A stretch of 34,538 bases of DNA from an uncultured Verrucomicrobiales bacterium. GTDB taxonomy: Bacteria; Verrucomicrobiota; Verrucomicrobiia; Verrucomicrobiales; Akkermansiaceae. Position numbers and translations under genes: made by a program. The stretch is taken from contig CASICJ010000048.1 of NCBI GenBank assembly GCA_949373085.1, forward strand, positions 1 through 34,538, in the 5' to 3' direction. This document shows, piece by piece, positions 17,551-26,759 of this stretch (its first letter is position 1; each line of letters begins with the position of its first letter). The notes under the pieces are model-generated. The model was not told the origin of the DNA, did no database searches, and saw only the letters and a program-made list of their open reading frames with translations.

Positions 17551-20355
17551 ATGAAATTAGTGCTTCTATTCGCAACCGCGCTCTCCCTCCCTCTTTCCGC
17601 TAATCCGGTAGCCGGCGAAGGATCTGACCTTAAGCCAGACGGCAATGCCATTTTCGGCTCAATGGATAATGGGTTCAAATACATCATATATCCAAACTCG
17701 GAGCCTCCTGGTAAATTCTCGGTTCGTCTTCATATTGCAGCAGGTTCTCTGATGGAAGCTGATGATCAACGTGGGATTGCCCACTTTTTGGAGCACATGG
17801 TCTTCAACGGATCGAAAAACTTTACGCCTGCCGAACTGATCCCTCGAATGCAAAGACTCGGAATTCAATTCGGAGCCCATGCAAATGCCTACACCTCTTT
17901 TGACGAGACTGTCTACATGTTGGATTTACCGAATATGGATGAGAAAACGGTTGATCTAACCTTTACAGTGATGAGGGACTTCGCCGATGGAGCTCTTCTG
18001 ACCAGGGAGGAAATTGATAGCGAGCGTGGAGTCATCATTTCCGAAAAGACTTCCCGTGATTCCGTGAGTTACCGAATGATGTTAAAGCAGTTTGAATACC
18101 TCATTCCGGGATCACGTTTGATGAAGCGGGTTCCGATTGGGACTGAAGAGGTGATTAGAACAGCTCCTCGTGAGCGCTTTACCGACTTTTACACCCGCTA
18201 TTATACTCCTAAACGGATGACATTCGTCGTTGTTGGGGATTTCGATGCAAAGGAAATAGAGAAGAGAATCCGAGAAACTTTCATCTCAATGCAAAATCCG
18301 CAAAATCCGGGCCAGAATCCACCGAAGGATATTCCACCTTCGGATTTCGGCCTTCGATCTGAAGTTTTTACAGACAAGGAACTCCCTTCGACTGACATCT
18401 CGCTCTACTCTCTGCGCCCCTACACCCAGAAGCCAGATACGAGTAGCAACCGTATTAATCAATACCCACTTGCCATTGCCAATGGGATCTTGACTAGGCG
18501 TTTTGGAATTCTCGCTAAAGAAAAAGGTTCTTTAATTCTATCTGGTTCGGCAAGCCGAAGTGCCTATTTCAACATGATTGAGCAGGGCGGTATCGAGGTG
18601 ACTCCAACTGAGGGTAAATGGAAAGAAGCGGTTCCTATTCTCGAGCAAGAACTCCGTAAGGCTGTTCAATTTGGATTTAGTGAAGAGGAGCTCAAGGAGG
18701 TTAAGGCTAACCTCATCAATAGCGCGGAAGAGGCTGTGAAGCGCAAAGATACCCGACGCTCAAATGGGATTGCAATGCAGTTTATAGGGGCTATTGGCGA
18801 AAGGAATGTCTTCACAACTCCAGAGACAAACCTAGAAATTGTTAAATCTGCACTTGGGAAAATTACAACTGAAGATTGCCAGAAAGCGTTTAATGAGTTT
18901 TGGGACAGCAAGGATCTTTCTCTAGTTCTCACTGCACCTGCAGCACCTGACTCGGCGGCTAAAGAGCTCAAGAAAATCTTTTTAAAGAGCGGCGCCACAG
19001 AGGTTACCGCTCCCACCGAGACGACTTTGGCTCCTTTCGCCTATACTGAATTCGGGAAACCAGGAACCATTGTTCAGGAGAAAAAAATTGAAGATCTTGG
19101 TGCGACCCAGCTGATGCTTTCTAACAACATTCGCGTCAACTATAAGCAAACTGATTTCCAAAAAAACTCGATTAGTATTAGTGCCCTCTTTGGATCAGGT
19201 CAACTGAGTCAGCCAAATGGAATATCGGGGCTCGATCGATTCGCCAGTGCCATATTCGAGGCTGGTGGTCTCGGGAAACATTCCGCTGACGATCTCCAGC
19301 GTCTTCTTGCTGGTAGAAATGTCAGTGTTGGCTTTGGAGTTGGTGAAGGCAGCTTTTCCCTCACTGGACGAACTACTCCGGAAGACCTAGAGCTTCAGTT
19401 GCAGTTAATGTGTGCCTACCTAACTGACCCAGGATTTCGCCCGGAAGGCGAGCGGATGTTTAAGATGGCTCTGCCTATGCTTTACAACCAGCTCGAACAC
19501 TCGATGCAAGGTGCCATGATTAAGGTCGCCAGTCACATGCATGGTGGAGATTTTCGTTTCGGATTTCCTGCTCAGGAGGAGGCGATGTCCTTTAATAGTA
19601 AAATGGTTAAGGGCTGGGTTACACCCTCTTTCAAAGACGATCCGCTGGAACTGACCTTGGTTGGTGATCTCGATCCAGCTGTCGCAATTCCATTGATTCA
19701 AAAAACCTTTGGAGCCCTGCCGGAGCGAAAGACCGCAAAGCCAAATTACGAAAAGCAAAGAAAAATCAATGTTCCGGCGCGTCCGGCCAACACGAGATTC
19801 ACATTTGATTCCAAAATTCCTAATGCTGCAGCAATGATTGTTTGGAAGATCCCAGCCACTGGAACCGACGTGAAGCGTGCAAGACGATTCAACATTCTCG
19901 CCTCGATCCTCAGTGATCGACTTCGTGAGGAAATACGTGAAAAACTGGGCGGTTCCTACAGTCCCCGCGCTGGCGCTTCCCCAAGCCAAGAACTGGATAT
20001 GGGATTTCTACAAGCGATGGCCCAAGTGAAGCCCGAAGAAACTAAAAAATATGGCGAACTCATGATCTCACTTGCTCACACGATGGCAAAAAATGGGGTC
20101 ACTCAAGACGAGCTCGAGCGCTCTCTTAAGCCGATTCAATCCGGGCTCAAAGAAAGTCTCCGCGACAATGGATACTGGTTGGGCACAGTCCTCGGGAATA
20201 GTCAGGAAAAGCCTTATAAACTCGATTGGGCGAGGACCCGCGATGAGGATTACAGTAAGGTAACGATCAGTGAGCTCAATGTTCTCGCAAAGCAGTTCCT
20301 TAACAAAAGCAATGCCCTTCTCTACGAACTTGTACCCGATTCGAAGGAGGAGTGA
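17551..20355 (+). CDS. M16 family zinc metalloprotease (pitrilysin/insulinase type)
   Basis: 934 aa. A signal peptide is visible (MKLVLLFATALSLPLSANP), so it acts in the periplasm or at the outer surface. The inverted zinc motif HFLEH is at residues 78-82, and the third ligand Glu158 lies in EEIDSERG, 76 residues on, as expected for M16. The length fits a double-repeat enzyme with an active N-terminal half and an inactive C-terminal half. The second half carries the RLREEIREKLGGSYSPRAG segment that M16 C-domains use for substrate binding. The gene is monocistronic, divergent from the exported TIM barrel and convergent with cinA. The ATG at 17551 follows TTCCCTTC with no SD. Confidence 0.93.
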   Translation: MKLVLLFATALSLPLSANPVAGEGSDLKPDGNAIFGSMDNGFKYIIYPNSEPPGKFSVRLHIAAGSLMEADDQRGIAHFLEHMVFNGSKNFTPAELIPRMQRLGIQFGAHANAYTSFDETVYMLDLPNMDEKTVDLTFTVMRDFADGALLTREEIDSERGVIISEKTSRDSVSYRMMLKQFEYLIPGSRLMKRVPIGTEEVIRTAPRERFTDFYTRYYTPKRMTFVVVGDFDAKEIEKRIRETFISMQNPQNPGQNPPKDIPPSDFGLRSEVFTDKELPSTDISLYSLRPYTQKPDTSSNRINQYPLAIANGILTRRFGILAKEKGSLILSGSASRSAYFNMIEQGGIEVTPTEGKWKEAVPILEQELRKAVQFGFSEEELKEVKANLINSAEEAVKRKDTRRSNGIAMQFIGAIGERNVFTTPETNLEIVKSALGKITTEDCQKAFNEFWDSKDLSLVLTAPAAPDSAAKELKKIFLKSGATEVTAPTETTLAPFAYTEFGKPGTIVQEKKIEDLGATQLMLSNNIRVNYKQTDFQKNSISISALFGSGQLSQPNGISGLDRFASAIFEAGGLGKHSADDLQRLLAGRNVSVGFGVGEGSFSLTGRTTPEDLELQLQLMCAYLTDPGFRPEGERMFKMALPMLYNQLEHSMQGAMIKVASHMHGGDFRFGFPAQEEAMSFNSKMVKGWVTPSFKDDPLELTLVGDLDPAVAIPLIQKTFGALPERKTAKPNYEKQRKINVPARPANTRFTFDSKIPNAAAMIVWKIPATGTDVKRARRFNILASILSDRLREEIREKLGGSYSPRAGASPSQELDMGFLQAMAQVKPEETKKYGELMISLAHTMAKNGVTQDELERSLKPIQSGLKESLRDNGYWLGTVLGNSQEKPYKLDWARTRDEDYSKVTISELNVLAKQFLNKSNALLYELVPDSKEE

Positions 20356-20377
20356 TAGGTTCCGGTCACTTATCGAT

Positions 20378-21613
20378 TTACTGATCTGATTTGAGTGTGC
20401 GCCTCACCAAGTCGAGTGCTCGCTGGCTGACTTGTTGTTTAAAATCACGCCTACCTCGTGGGTGCATTTCACGGAAGGTCTTTATCCCTTTTGGCCCGGC
20501 AATTCCGAAGCAGACTGTTCCTACGGGTTTGTCTTTGGTGCCACCGGTTGGTCCGGCAATCCCCGTGATTGAAATGCTAAAGTCAGAGCCGCTTGTTAGG
20601 CGGGCACCTTTTGCCATTTCACTTGCTACCTCCTCACTCACTGCGCCATGCGCCGCAAGCGTTTCTGTTGAGACACCAATTAGCTGGGACTTTGCTTCAT
20701 TCGAGTAACTGACAAAACCATGTGTGAACACAGAACTTGCTCCTGAGATATCGGTAAGACGACTTGCTACCAAACCTCCAGTACAGCTTTCAGCCGTCGT
20801 AAGCGTTTTCCCATGTTTAATTAATTCGCGCACGACCACCGACTCCAGGTTGGCTCCATCATCTGAAATCAAATACTCGCTAAACTTTGATACCGTTAAT
20901 TCGCGTCCCTGAGCGATGACGGCGTCAGGCCCGATGAGCCGAAGGTCGACTTCCCCTAGCCGAGCGCAATAACCTACTTCAAGGCCATCAATATTAGCCA
21001 ACTCGTCGTCGAGTTGATCGTGAAAATCACTCTCGCCTATTCCTACAAATTTCAACACCTGCACATTATCGATCTCATCAACGCCAGCGAGAGCCTTAAG
21101 TCTAGGGACTACCTCATCATGAAACATGGGATAAAGCTCCCTCGGAGGACCAGGGAGAAGAAAAATAGCGCATTTTGGATCGCCTCCAAGTCGTGGAGGG
21201 GCATAAATCCCAGGTGCGGTCCCATTATTATTCGGCAGAATATCAGCACCCACCAAGTTTTGCGCTTGTTTGAGATTCGCTTCTACCATCGGTTTGTTAC
21301 GCTTCTCGAAAAATTCATGTAGCGATCTCAAAGCTGCTTCATCTTCAATCATCTCAACCCCCAGCACCTCAGCTAGTGCTTCTCGAGTGATATCGTCGCT
21401 AGTCGGCCCAAGGCCCCCAGTTACCAGCACTACGTCAGAGCGTATGCTCGTCTCTCTTAGCGAATCGAGGATGGCTTGACCATCTGGGACGGTCGTCTGA
21501 CGCTGGACCCTAAGTCCAAGCTTCACCAATTCCTGACCTATCCATGTTCCGTGCGTATTAGCGGTTGATCCAAGTAGTAACTCAGTTCCGGTATTAAGTA
21601 TTTCAATCCTCAT
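20378..21613 (-). CDS. cinA: CinA-like protein: MoCF domain plus nicotinamide-nucleotide amidase
   Basis: 411 aa from ATG 21613. A longer frame to 21712 would lie inside rsfS and adds no homologous sequence. Residues 1 to about 170 form the molybdopterin-binding-like domain (IEILNTGTELLLGSTANTH, VLVTGGLGPTSDDITREALAE, LLPGPPREL). The C-terminal part is the PncC-type amidase that deamidates NMN in the pyridine-nucleotide salvage cycle (TTAESCTGGLVASRLT, FVSYSNEAKSQLIGV, SITGIAGPTGGT, GTVCFGIA). Its start codon overlaps the last 11 bases of rsfS (ATG within the C-terminal NED codons), so the two are translationally coupled. Any competence role is not implied here. Confidence 0.95.
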   Translation of the reverse strand: MRIEILNTGTELLLGSTANTHGTWIGQELVKLGLRVQRQTTVPDGQAILDSLRETSIRSDVVLVTGGLGPTSDDITREALAEVLGVEMIEDEAALRSLHEFFEKRNKPMVEANLKQAQNLVGADILPNNNGTAPGIYAPPRLGGDPKCAIFLLPGPPRELYPMFHDEVVPRLKALAGVDEIDNVQVLKFVGIGESDFHDQLDDELANIDGLEVGYCARLGEVDLRLIGPDAVIAQGRELTVSKFSEYLISDDGANLESVVVRELIKHGKTLTTAESCTGGLVASRLTDISGASSVFTHGFVSYSNEAKSQLIGVSTETLAAHGAVSEEVASEMAKGARLTSGSDFSISITGIAGPTGGTKDKPVGTVCFGIAGPKGIKTFREMHPRGRRDFKQQVSQRALDLVRRTLKSDQ

Positions 21614-21965
21614 TGTGGTCATTCCAGACCACTTCCTTGGCATCGCCCCACAAAGATTCAAGAGCATAATGTTTACGGAACTCTTCGTCGAGAACATGAA
21701 CCATGACATCAATGAAATCGATTACGACCCAACGGCTTGCTGCTTTCCCTTCGGTGTGAACGGCTGGATCAGATCCTTTTTCCCTCACACTTCCTTCGAC
21801 TTCTCGGACGATTGCCTTCAAGTGGGGAAGCGAGTTACCGGAACAAACCACCATGAAATCAGTGAGTGTCGAGATACCCCGGAGGTCGAAAATTCGAATA
21901 TTTTCGGCCTTTAATTGATCGGCCGCTTCTGCGCAAGCGAGGGCAAGGTTGTGTCCGGTTAACAT
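21603..21965 (-). CDS. rsfS: Ribosome silencing factor RsfS
   Basis: 120 aa, the family's normal size. Conserved stretches are IRIFDLRGISTLTDFMVVCSG, SLPHLKAIV and, in the C-terminal half, ASRWVVIDFIDVMVHVLDEEFRKHYALESLWGD, which is nearly a consensus RsfS sequence. RsfS binds ribosomal protein uL14 and blocks subunit joining, slowing translation under starvation. It is just downstream of tRNA-Ala(GGC) on the same strand and overlaps cinA by 11 bases. The ATG at 21965 has no SD. Confidence 0.95.
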   Translation of the reverse strand: MLTGHNLALACAEAADQLKAENIRIFDLRGISTLTDFMVVCSGNSLPHLKAIVREVEGSVREKGSDPAVHTEGKAASRWVVIDFIDVMVHVLDEEFRKHYALESLWGDAKEVVWNDHNED

Positions 21966-22016
21966 AGAATTGGGTGGCAGATTGACAAAACGGTGGGCCG
22001 GTCATCATCCGTGAAA

Positions 22017-22092
22017 TGGTGGAGCGTAGCGGATTCGAACCGCTGACCCTCTGCATGCCATGCAGATGCTCTACCAACTGAGCTAACGCCCC
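22017..22092 (-). tRNA. tRNA-Ala (anticodon GGC), CCA encoded
   Basis: 76 nt on the minus strand, folded by hand. The acceptor stem GGGGCGT pairs with ACGCTCC, including the G3:U70 wobble that identifies alanine tRNAs. The D-arm is GCTC...GAGC, the anticodon stem TCTGC/GCAGA has loop ATGGCAT, giving anticodon GGC, and the T-arm is AGCGG-TTCGAAT-CCGCT. The discriminator is A and the CCA end is encoded. It reads GCC/GCU codons. Open frames crossing it are spurious. Confidence 0.97.
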
Positions 22093-22460
22093 CTACCGTC
22101 TCAGGACGGGCGAAGGGATATGCCCCACCCTCTTCGGTGGCAAGAGAAAAAGCTAAGAACTTCCCATTGTTCTCTTTAGTCTTTAGCGACTGTGATTCAT
22201 ACCAATGACATACGAAATTCTGTTTATCGGACGATCCTCCTTTTGGAACTGAATCTTTATTTGTCGCTAAAATTGGATGACTGAGTTTCGGAGAGGTGGC
22301 ATCGATCCGCTTGAAGGAGTATGAACTACTATCGTGTAACAGTTCTTCGGTATGACTGCAATACTGGGCCTGAAATTGAAAATCTTGATTTAGGGGTTCA
22401 ATTGAAATATTTCGAGGATTGCTACCGAGCCCCATCGATTTGGAATTGAGAACTCTAGCA
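22093..22460. other. Intergenic stretch with no supported gene; two small hairpins next to the tRNA
   Basis: About 370 bases between tRNA-Ala and the DCC-family gene. A minus-strand open frame crosses it and the tRNA, but its C-terminal part is just translated tRNA and its N-terminal part has no recognisable motif. Two short inverted repeats lie immediately upstream of the tRNA: CCGTC/GACGG with a 4-base loop (22096-22109) and CCACC/GGTGG with a 6-base loop (22125-22140). Neither has a T-tract. They could be leader structures of the tRNA transcript or chance. I see nothing else. Confidence 0.5.
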
Positions 22461-22865
22461 TTAGTTGAGTGTCTTTCGACTCATTCCCTCTTCCGGCAAA
22501 CTACATCTTTTATTTTTGACGAGACGTTTGCGGTTTTTGGCGATCCACTGATAACCCCAATTCCGAAGGGCTAAAGGAAGCGGCATGATTAAGCAGGCAA
22601 GAAAAACGCCTCCACCCCCTGCATTCCAGAACGCACGTCTCGCCGCTTCACTTGCTCGATAGATATCACCTCGTTCTGCAAATGCCATTGAATCGTCAGA
22701 CAGATCGACCCCATATCGCTTCGCTGTCTCGCCCTGTAAAGGAGCAAACTTTAAGCGATCATTACCATCGATCCGATTTAGCCATTTCACCGCGCTTTGA
22801 CAGAGCAAGCAATCTCCATCGAAAAAGACGATTAGTTCTTCATCCACGACAGAAGCTTGCCACAT
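22461..22865 (-). CDS. DCC family thiol-disulfide oxidoreductase-like protein (DUF393, YuxK type)
   Basis: 134 aa from ATG 22865. Alternatives are ATG 22895, which would overlap radC, and GTG 22847, just before the conserved core. The family signature FFDGDCLLCQSAVKWL with its CxxC is at the N-terminus, followed by KFAPLQGETAKRYGV and RASEAARRAFWNAGG. A hydrophobic segment in the C-terminal half (GVFLACLIMPLPLALRNWGY) is typical of this family. The CxxC and fold suggest a thioredoxin-like thiol function, but the partner is unknown. The gene is divergent from radC, with only about 30 bases between the chosen starts. Confidence 0.85.
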   Translation of the reverse strand: MWQASVVDEELIVFFDGDCLLCQSAVKWLNRIDGNDRLKFAPLQGETAKRYGVDLSDDSMAFAERGDIYRASEAARRAFWNAGGGGVFLACLIMPLPLALRNWGYQWIAKNRKRLVKNKRCSLPEEGMSRKTLN

Positions 22866-22893
22866 CCACTTGAAAAATCGAAGATTCGTTTTC

Positions 22894-23592
22894 ATGGATG
22901 ATCACCAGCGTATCCACGATCTTCCTTCCGAGCAAAAACCTCGGGAGAAAATGGCTGCACTTGGAGCTGAAGCTCTTTCAAATGAGGAACTTCTCGCTAT
23001 TTTTCTCGGTAGTGGGACAAAAAAAGCAAGCGCGATAGAAATTGGGCGAAAACTCATCCAAAAACACGGAGGGATTGTCCCGCTCGCTCGGATTGATCTC
23101 AAGGAACTTTGCAAAGAACATGGTTTAGGACTAGCTAAGGCCTGTCAGCTTCAGGCCGCTTTTGAGCTAGGTTCCCGTGCTGCTCGTGATAGTTGCTCAA
23201 CTGTTGATCTATCGAGTAGTCTAGCGATTTATCAGTTTCTCGCCGCTCAAATGGCACATCTTTCCAACGAGAAATTGTTCGTCCTAACTCTCCACAGCAA
23301 TGGTAGATTGATTCGTATGCGCGAACTCTCGAGTGGCTCGATCAATCAAACTGTTGCCTCGGTCTCTGAAATTCTCCGACCTGTTCTTATCGACCAAGCT
23401 CCCAATTTCGTGATTGCCCATAATCATCCTTCTGGCGAACCTACACCCAGCGAGCCGGATCGATTGCTGACCAAGAATCTCGCCGAAGCAGCGCATACAA
23501 TGGGTCTCCATTTTGTCGATCATCTAATCATTGGTCGACCGACCGATAGTTGCCAGGGTTACTATTCATTCGCCGAGGAAGACCAACTGTAG
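22894..23592 (+). CDS. radC: RadC family JAMM-domain protein
   Basis: 232 aa from ATG 22894; an earlier ATG at 22870 would overlap the divergent DCC gene. The N-terminal UPF0758 helix-hairpin part reads IHDLPSEQKPREKM, LSNEELLAIFLGSGT. The C-terminal MPN/JAMM domain has the metal motif HNHPSGEPTPSEPD (HxH...D) after LTLHSNGR, and then FVDHLIIG. Despite the name, a DNA-repair role for RadC is not established; JAMM folds are usually metallohydrolases. The length and all motifs are complete. No SD is seen (TTTTC before ATG). Confidence 0.93.
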   Translation: MDDHQRIHDLPSEQKPREKMAALGAEALSNEELLAIFLGSGTKKASAIEIGRKLIQKHGGIVPLARIDLKELCKEHGLGLAKACQLQAAFELGSRAARDSCSTVDLSSSLAIYQFLAAQMAHLSNEKLFVLTLHSNGRLIRMRELSSGSINQTVASVSEILRPVLIDQAPNFVIAHNHPSGEPTPSEPDRLLTKNLAEAAHTMGLHFVDHLIIGRPTDSCQGYYSFAEEDQL

Positions 23593-23787
23593 CCTTTATT
23601 AATTCAAAGAAGATTCAATCAAGCTAAGGTCTCAAATAATGAAGCTCCCAACAGCATAACTTTCGAGAGGACCCAAAAATTCTTCATCTCTAAAATTGAA
23701 AAGCGCTCTATTGCCCCACAGTCTTTCCAGGTCGCTTTAGGATTTAAATTAGCGGCTGCCTAGCTCTCCCTCCCCTTTTTTTTGCAA

Positions 23788-24564
23788 ATGCCCAAAATTC
23801 ATTCACAGTCCATCATCTCTGAATCTGCGCAAATTGCGAATGACGTAGAAGTTGGTCCTTTTGTAATTATCGGTGCTGGTGTGTCCATCGCCGCAGGTTG
23901 TCGGATAGCATCTCATGCCAAAATTTGTGGTGGGGTCAAAATGGGGAAAAATAACATAGTCGATCACGGGGCCGTTATTGGTGGTTCTCCTCAAGACCTT
24001 TCTTTTGATCCTCGAATAGACTCAGGCGTAATTATTGGAGACGACAATAATTTTCGGGAGTACGTCACGATCAGCCGGAGCACTGAAGCGAATGGAAATA
24101 CCGTCATTGGTCACCGAAATTTCTTTATGGCGGTTTCCCATATTGCTCATGACGTTATTGTCGGAGATGATAACATTCTCGCCAACAATGTCATGATAGC
24201 TGGGCACGTCAGAATTGGAAATAAAGTCTTCCTTGGAGGCGGTACTGCCATTCATCAATTCACTCACGTTGGAGATTTCGCTATGAGCCAGGGAAATAGC
24301 ACGCTTACCCAAGACGTCCCCCCTTATTGTGTCGCGCACAAAATCAACCAACTTTCCGGGCTCAATGTCATTGGCTTGCGACGTGGTGGATTTACCCCCG
24401 AAGATCGTAAGGAAATTAAGCATGCCTATTCCCTTGTTCTTAAATCTAAATCTACTCGGGAAGAGGCTCTCGCAGAGGCGGACAATCAGGATTTTGGGCC
24501 GGTAGCTACAAAATTAATCGAAGCCGTGCGATCTCCTTCCTCCAGAGGGATCCTTACTCGCTAG
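23788..24564 (+). CDS. lpxA: Acyl-ACP--UDP-N-acetylglucosamine O-acyltransferase
   Basis: 258 aa from ATG 23788; a TTG two codons earlier is less likely. Left-handed beta-helix hexapeptide repeats fill the first 190 residues (PFVIIGAGVSIAAGCRIA, VIIGDDNNFREYVTISRST). The catalytic-His segment is SHIAHDVIVGDDN, matching the LpxA HIAHD motif. GGGTAIHQFTHVGDFAM, VPPYCVAHK and GLNVIGLRRGGF are LpxA-specific, and an alpha-helical tail follows. It catalyses the first step of lipid A synthesis, which indicates a Gram-negative envelope. It stands alone, without lpxD, fabZ or lpxB, unlike the usual cluster. The leader is a long pyrimidine run with no SD. Confidence 0.94.
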   Translation: MPKIHSQSIISESAQIANDVEVGPFVIIGAGVSIAAGCRIASHAKICGGVKMGKNNIVDHGAVIGGSPQDLSFDPRIDSGVIIGDDNNFREYVTISRSTEANGNTVIGHRNFFMAVSHIAHDVIVGDDNILANNVMIAGHVRIGNKVFLGGGTAIHQFTHVGDFAMSQGNSTLTQDVPPYCVAHKINQLSGLNVIGLRRGGFTPEDRKEIKHAYSLVLKSKSTREEALAEADNQDFGPVATKLIEAVRSPSSRGILTR

Positions 24565-24633
24565 TTTCGTTTTGATTGCAAAAATTTAGATTCTCAACTA
24601 GCAAGCTTTCACACAGGTTTATCTCCTAGATTT

Positions 24634-25611
24634 ATGAGCAAACGCGTTCTTCTCACCACCACCTCTTTTCAGGACACCCCGGGGACTCACCAAGATCTTT
24701 TAAACTCACAAGACTGGGAAGTCGTATGTGCCCGTGGCCCGCTATCGGAGGCCGAAATGCTCAAGCTGTCTGGTAATTTCGACGCCTTCCTTTGCGGAGA
24801 CGATGCCATTACACAAGCGGTAATCGATAAATCACTTCCCCGACTCCAGATCATTTCTAAATACGGAATCGGTCTCGATAAAATTAATGTCGATTATGCG
24901 ACGAAAAAGGGACTTCCCGTTCTTTTCACTCCCGGTGTCAACCACACAACGGTAGCCGAGCATACTTTCGGTCTCCTTCTCGGTATAACTAAAGATATTC
25001 AATCAAACGCCGTTGCTGTTCAGAATGGCGAGTGGATTGCTGGCTGGAAAAAGCCTATTGGAAACGAAATTATGGGAAAGACGATCGGGATCCTTGGTCT
25101 TGGGCGCATTGGTAAAGAGGTCGCAATCCGAGCCCGCGCATTTGGGATGAGTATCATTGCTTTTGATCCCTATTTCGATGATTCCTTCGCGTCACAGAAC
25201 GGCGTGAAACGATGTTTCTCGATGGACGAAGTTCTACACAACTCTGATGTTGTATCACTCCATTGTTTCCTCAACGAGGAAACAGAGGATATGATTAATG
25301 CCGCCAAAATCGCTGAGATGCGTGACGAGGTGATCGTCCTCAACTGCGCTCGCGGAGAACTCGTCAACACTAAGGATATGGCCGACGCTCTCAAGTCCGG
25401 TAAGGTTGGAGGATATGGTGCCGATGTCCTTGACGCGGAACCACCTGCCCCTGGTCACGTTCTCATCGGCGCCCCGAATTGTATCATTACGAGCCATATT
25501 GGCTCACGCACACACGAATCGGTGCAGCGTCAGGCTAATCGCTGTTTGAATAATGCGATCAACTTTTTCTGCGGAGCTGACGACGTCCTTTGTGCGAATG
25601 ATGTCCTTTGA
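24634..25611 (+). CDS. D-isomer-specific 2-hydroxyacid dehydrogenase
   Basis: 325 aa. The NAD-binding loop is GKTIGILGLGRIGKEVAI. The catalytic set is visible: Arg in LNCARGELVN, Glu in GADVLDAEPP and His in ITSHIGSRTHES. The N-terminal lobe has ISKYGIGLDKINVDYA, as in phosphoglycerate dehydrogenase-like enzymes. There is no ACT regulatory domain, so it is the short form. The reaction is NAD-dependent interconversion of a 2-hydroxyacid and a 2-oxoacid. Its partner, 30 bases downstream, is a KDG-kinase-like sugar kinase, so a sugar-acid route (for example a 2-keto-3-deoxy acid) is a better guess than serine synthesis. Leader TCTCCTAGATTT, no SD. Confidence 0.9.
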   Translation: MSKRVLLTTTSFQDTPGTHQDLLNSQDWEVVCARGPLSEAEMLKLSGNFDAFLCGDDAITQAVIDKSLPRLQIISKYGIGLDKINVDYATKKGLPVLFTPGVNHTTVAEHTFGLLLGITKDIQSNAVAVQNGEWIAGWKKPIGNEIMGKTIGILGLGRIGKEVAIRARAFGMSIIAFDPYFDDSFASQNGVKRCFSMDEVLHNSDVVSLHCFLNEETEDMINAAKIAEMRDEVIVLNCARGELVNTKDMADALKSGKVGGYGADVLDAEPPAPGHVLIGAPNCIITSHIGSRTHESVQRQANRCLNNAINFFCGADDVLCANDVL

Positions 25612-25641
25612 TTTTCAATTTAGAAAACCCCTTCAAATCTC

Positions 25642-26742
25642 ATGAGTCTCGAAATCAAACCAGCCACCGAATGTGCCTACGATATTCTTTCGATGGGCGA
25701 AATTATGCTCCGCCTTGACCCTGGTGACGGTCGAGTGCGCACCACCCGTCAGTTCCAAGCTTGGGAAGGTGGCGGCGAATACAATGTCGCTCGTGGACTC
25801 CGCCGTTGCTTCGGGAAGCGTGCGGCTGTCCTTACAGGCTTTGTTGATAATGAAGTTGGGCGCCTTCTAGAGGATCTTATCCTTCAAGGCGGCGTCGACA
25901 CCCAGTTTATTAAATGGGCTGACTTTGATGGCCTCGGTGTTGCCGCCCGTAATGGGCTCAATTTTACTGAGCGTGGTTTTGGAGTTCGTGCTGCTAAAGG
26001 AACCTCGGACCGTGGCCATACTGCTGCGTCGCAACTGACCATTAATGATTTTGATTTCGAGCATATTTTCGGAACCCTTGGTGTTCGATGGTTCCACACC
26101 GGTGGGATCTTCGCCGCTCTCTCGCAGGGTAATGCTGCACTTACGATCGAGGCTTGTAAAATTGCTAAGAGATACGGCACGGTTGTGTCTTATGACCTCA
26201 ACTACCGGCCTAGCCTTTGGAAGTCGATCGGCGGGCAAGCCAAGGCGCAGGAGGTGAACCGAGAAATTGCCAAATATGTGGACGTTATGATTGGCAACGA
26301 GGAAGATTTCACGGCCTGTCTTGGATTTGAGGTCGAGGGAGTGGACGAGGAGAACATTACCGGGATCGATATCTCGAACTTCAAAGGAATGATCGAAAGG
26401 GCTGTTAGTGATTTTCCCAACTTTAAGGCCACAGCTACGACTCTTCGGGAGGTCCACACGGCCTCTGATAACGATTGGGCTGCATTAGCTTGGCACAATG
26501 GCGAGTTCTACAGCTCCACCACTCGGGACCATCTTGAAATCTTCGACCGCGTTGGTGGCGGTGATTCTTTTGCTTCTGGGCTTATTTTCGGTTTTCTCGA
26601 ATTTAATGACGCAGCGAAAGCTGTGGAATGGGGTGCTGCCCACGGCGCTCTTGCAATGACAACCCCTGGTGACACGACCATGGTGACTAAAGAGGAGGTT
26701 GGCAAACTTGTTGACGGAGCATCAGCGCGTGTCGATCGCTAA
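25642..26742 (+). CDS. PfkB family sugar kinase, 2-keto-3-deoxygluconate kinase-like
   Basis: 366 aa, somewhat longer than usual ribokinase-family members. The opening ILSMGEIMLRLDP and the GGGEYNVARGLRR motif correspond to the first PfkB signature. The C-terminal signature DRVGGGDSFASG contains the catalytic-base Asp and the anion hole. GTVVSYDLNYRPSLW is typical of KdgK-like kinases. The likely role is ATP phosphorylation of a ketodeoxy sugar acid or related sugar in the cytoplasm. It is the second gene of a pair with the 2-hydroxyacid dehydrogenase and is followed within 18 bases by a strong intrinsic terminator. The exact substrate is not certain. Confidence 0.88.
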   Translation: MSLEIKPATECAYDILSMGEIMLRLDPGDGRVRTTRQFQAWEGGGEYNVARGLRRCFGKRAAVLTGFVDNEVGRLLEDLILQGGVDTQFIKWADFDGLGVAARNGLNFTERGFGVRAAKGTSDRGHTAASQLTINDFDFEHIFGTLGVRWFHTGGIFAALSQGNAALTIEACKIAKRYGTVVSYDLNYRPSLWKSIGGQAKAQEVNREIAKYVDVMIGNEEDFTACLGFEVEGVDEENITGIDISNFKGMIERAVSDFPNFKATATTLREVHTASDNDWAALAWHNGEFYSSTTRDHLEIFDRVGGGDSFASGLIFGFLEFNDAAKAVEWGAAHGALAMTTPGDTTMVTKEEVGKLVDGASARVDR

Positions 26743-26759
26743 CTAAGAGCAATCTTTTG

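Noticed and set aside
19420-19989. Minus-strand 189-aa ORF
   Set aside because: It is antisense to the M16 protease gene, whose C-terminal domain motifs explain this sequence.
21959-22435. Minus-strand 158-aa ORF
   Set aside because: It reads through tRNA-Ala; the SVGRASAWHAEG part is the well-known translation of a tRNA. The upstream part shows no family or leader.
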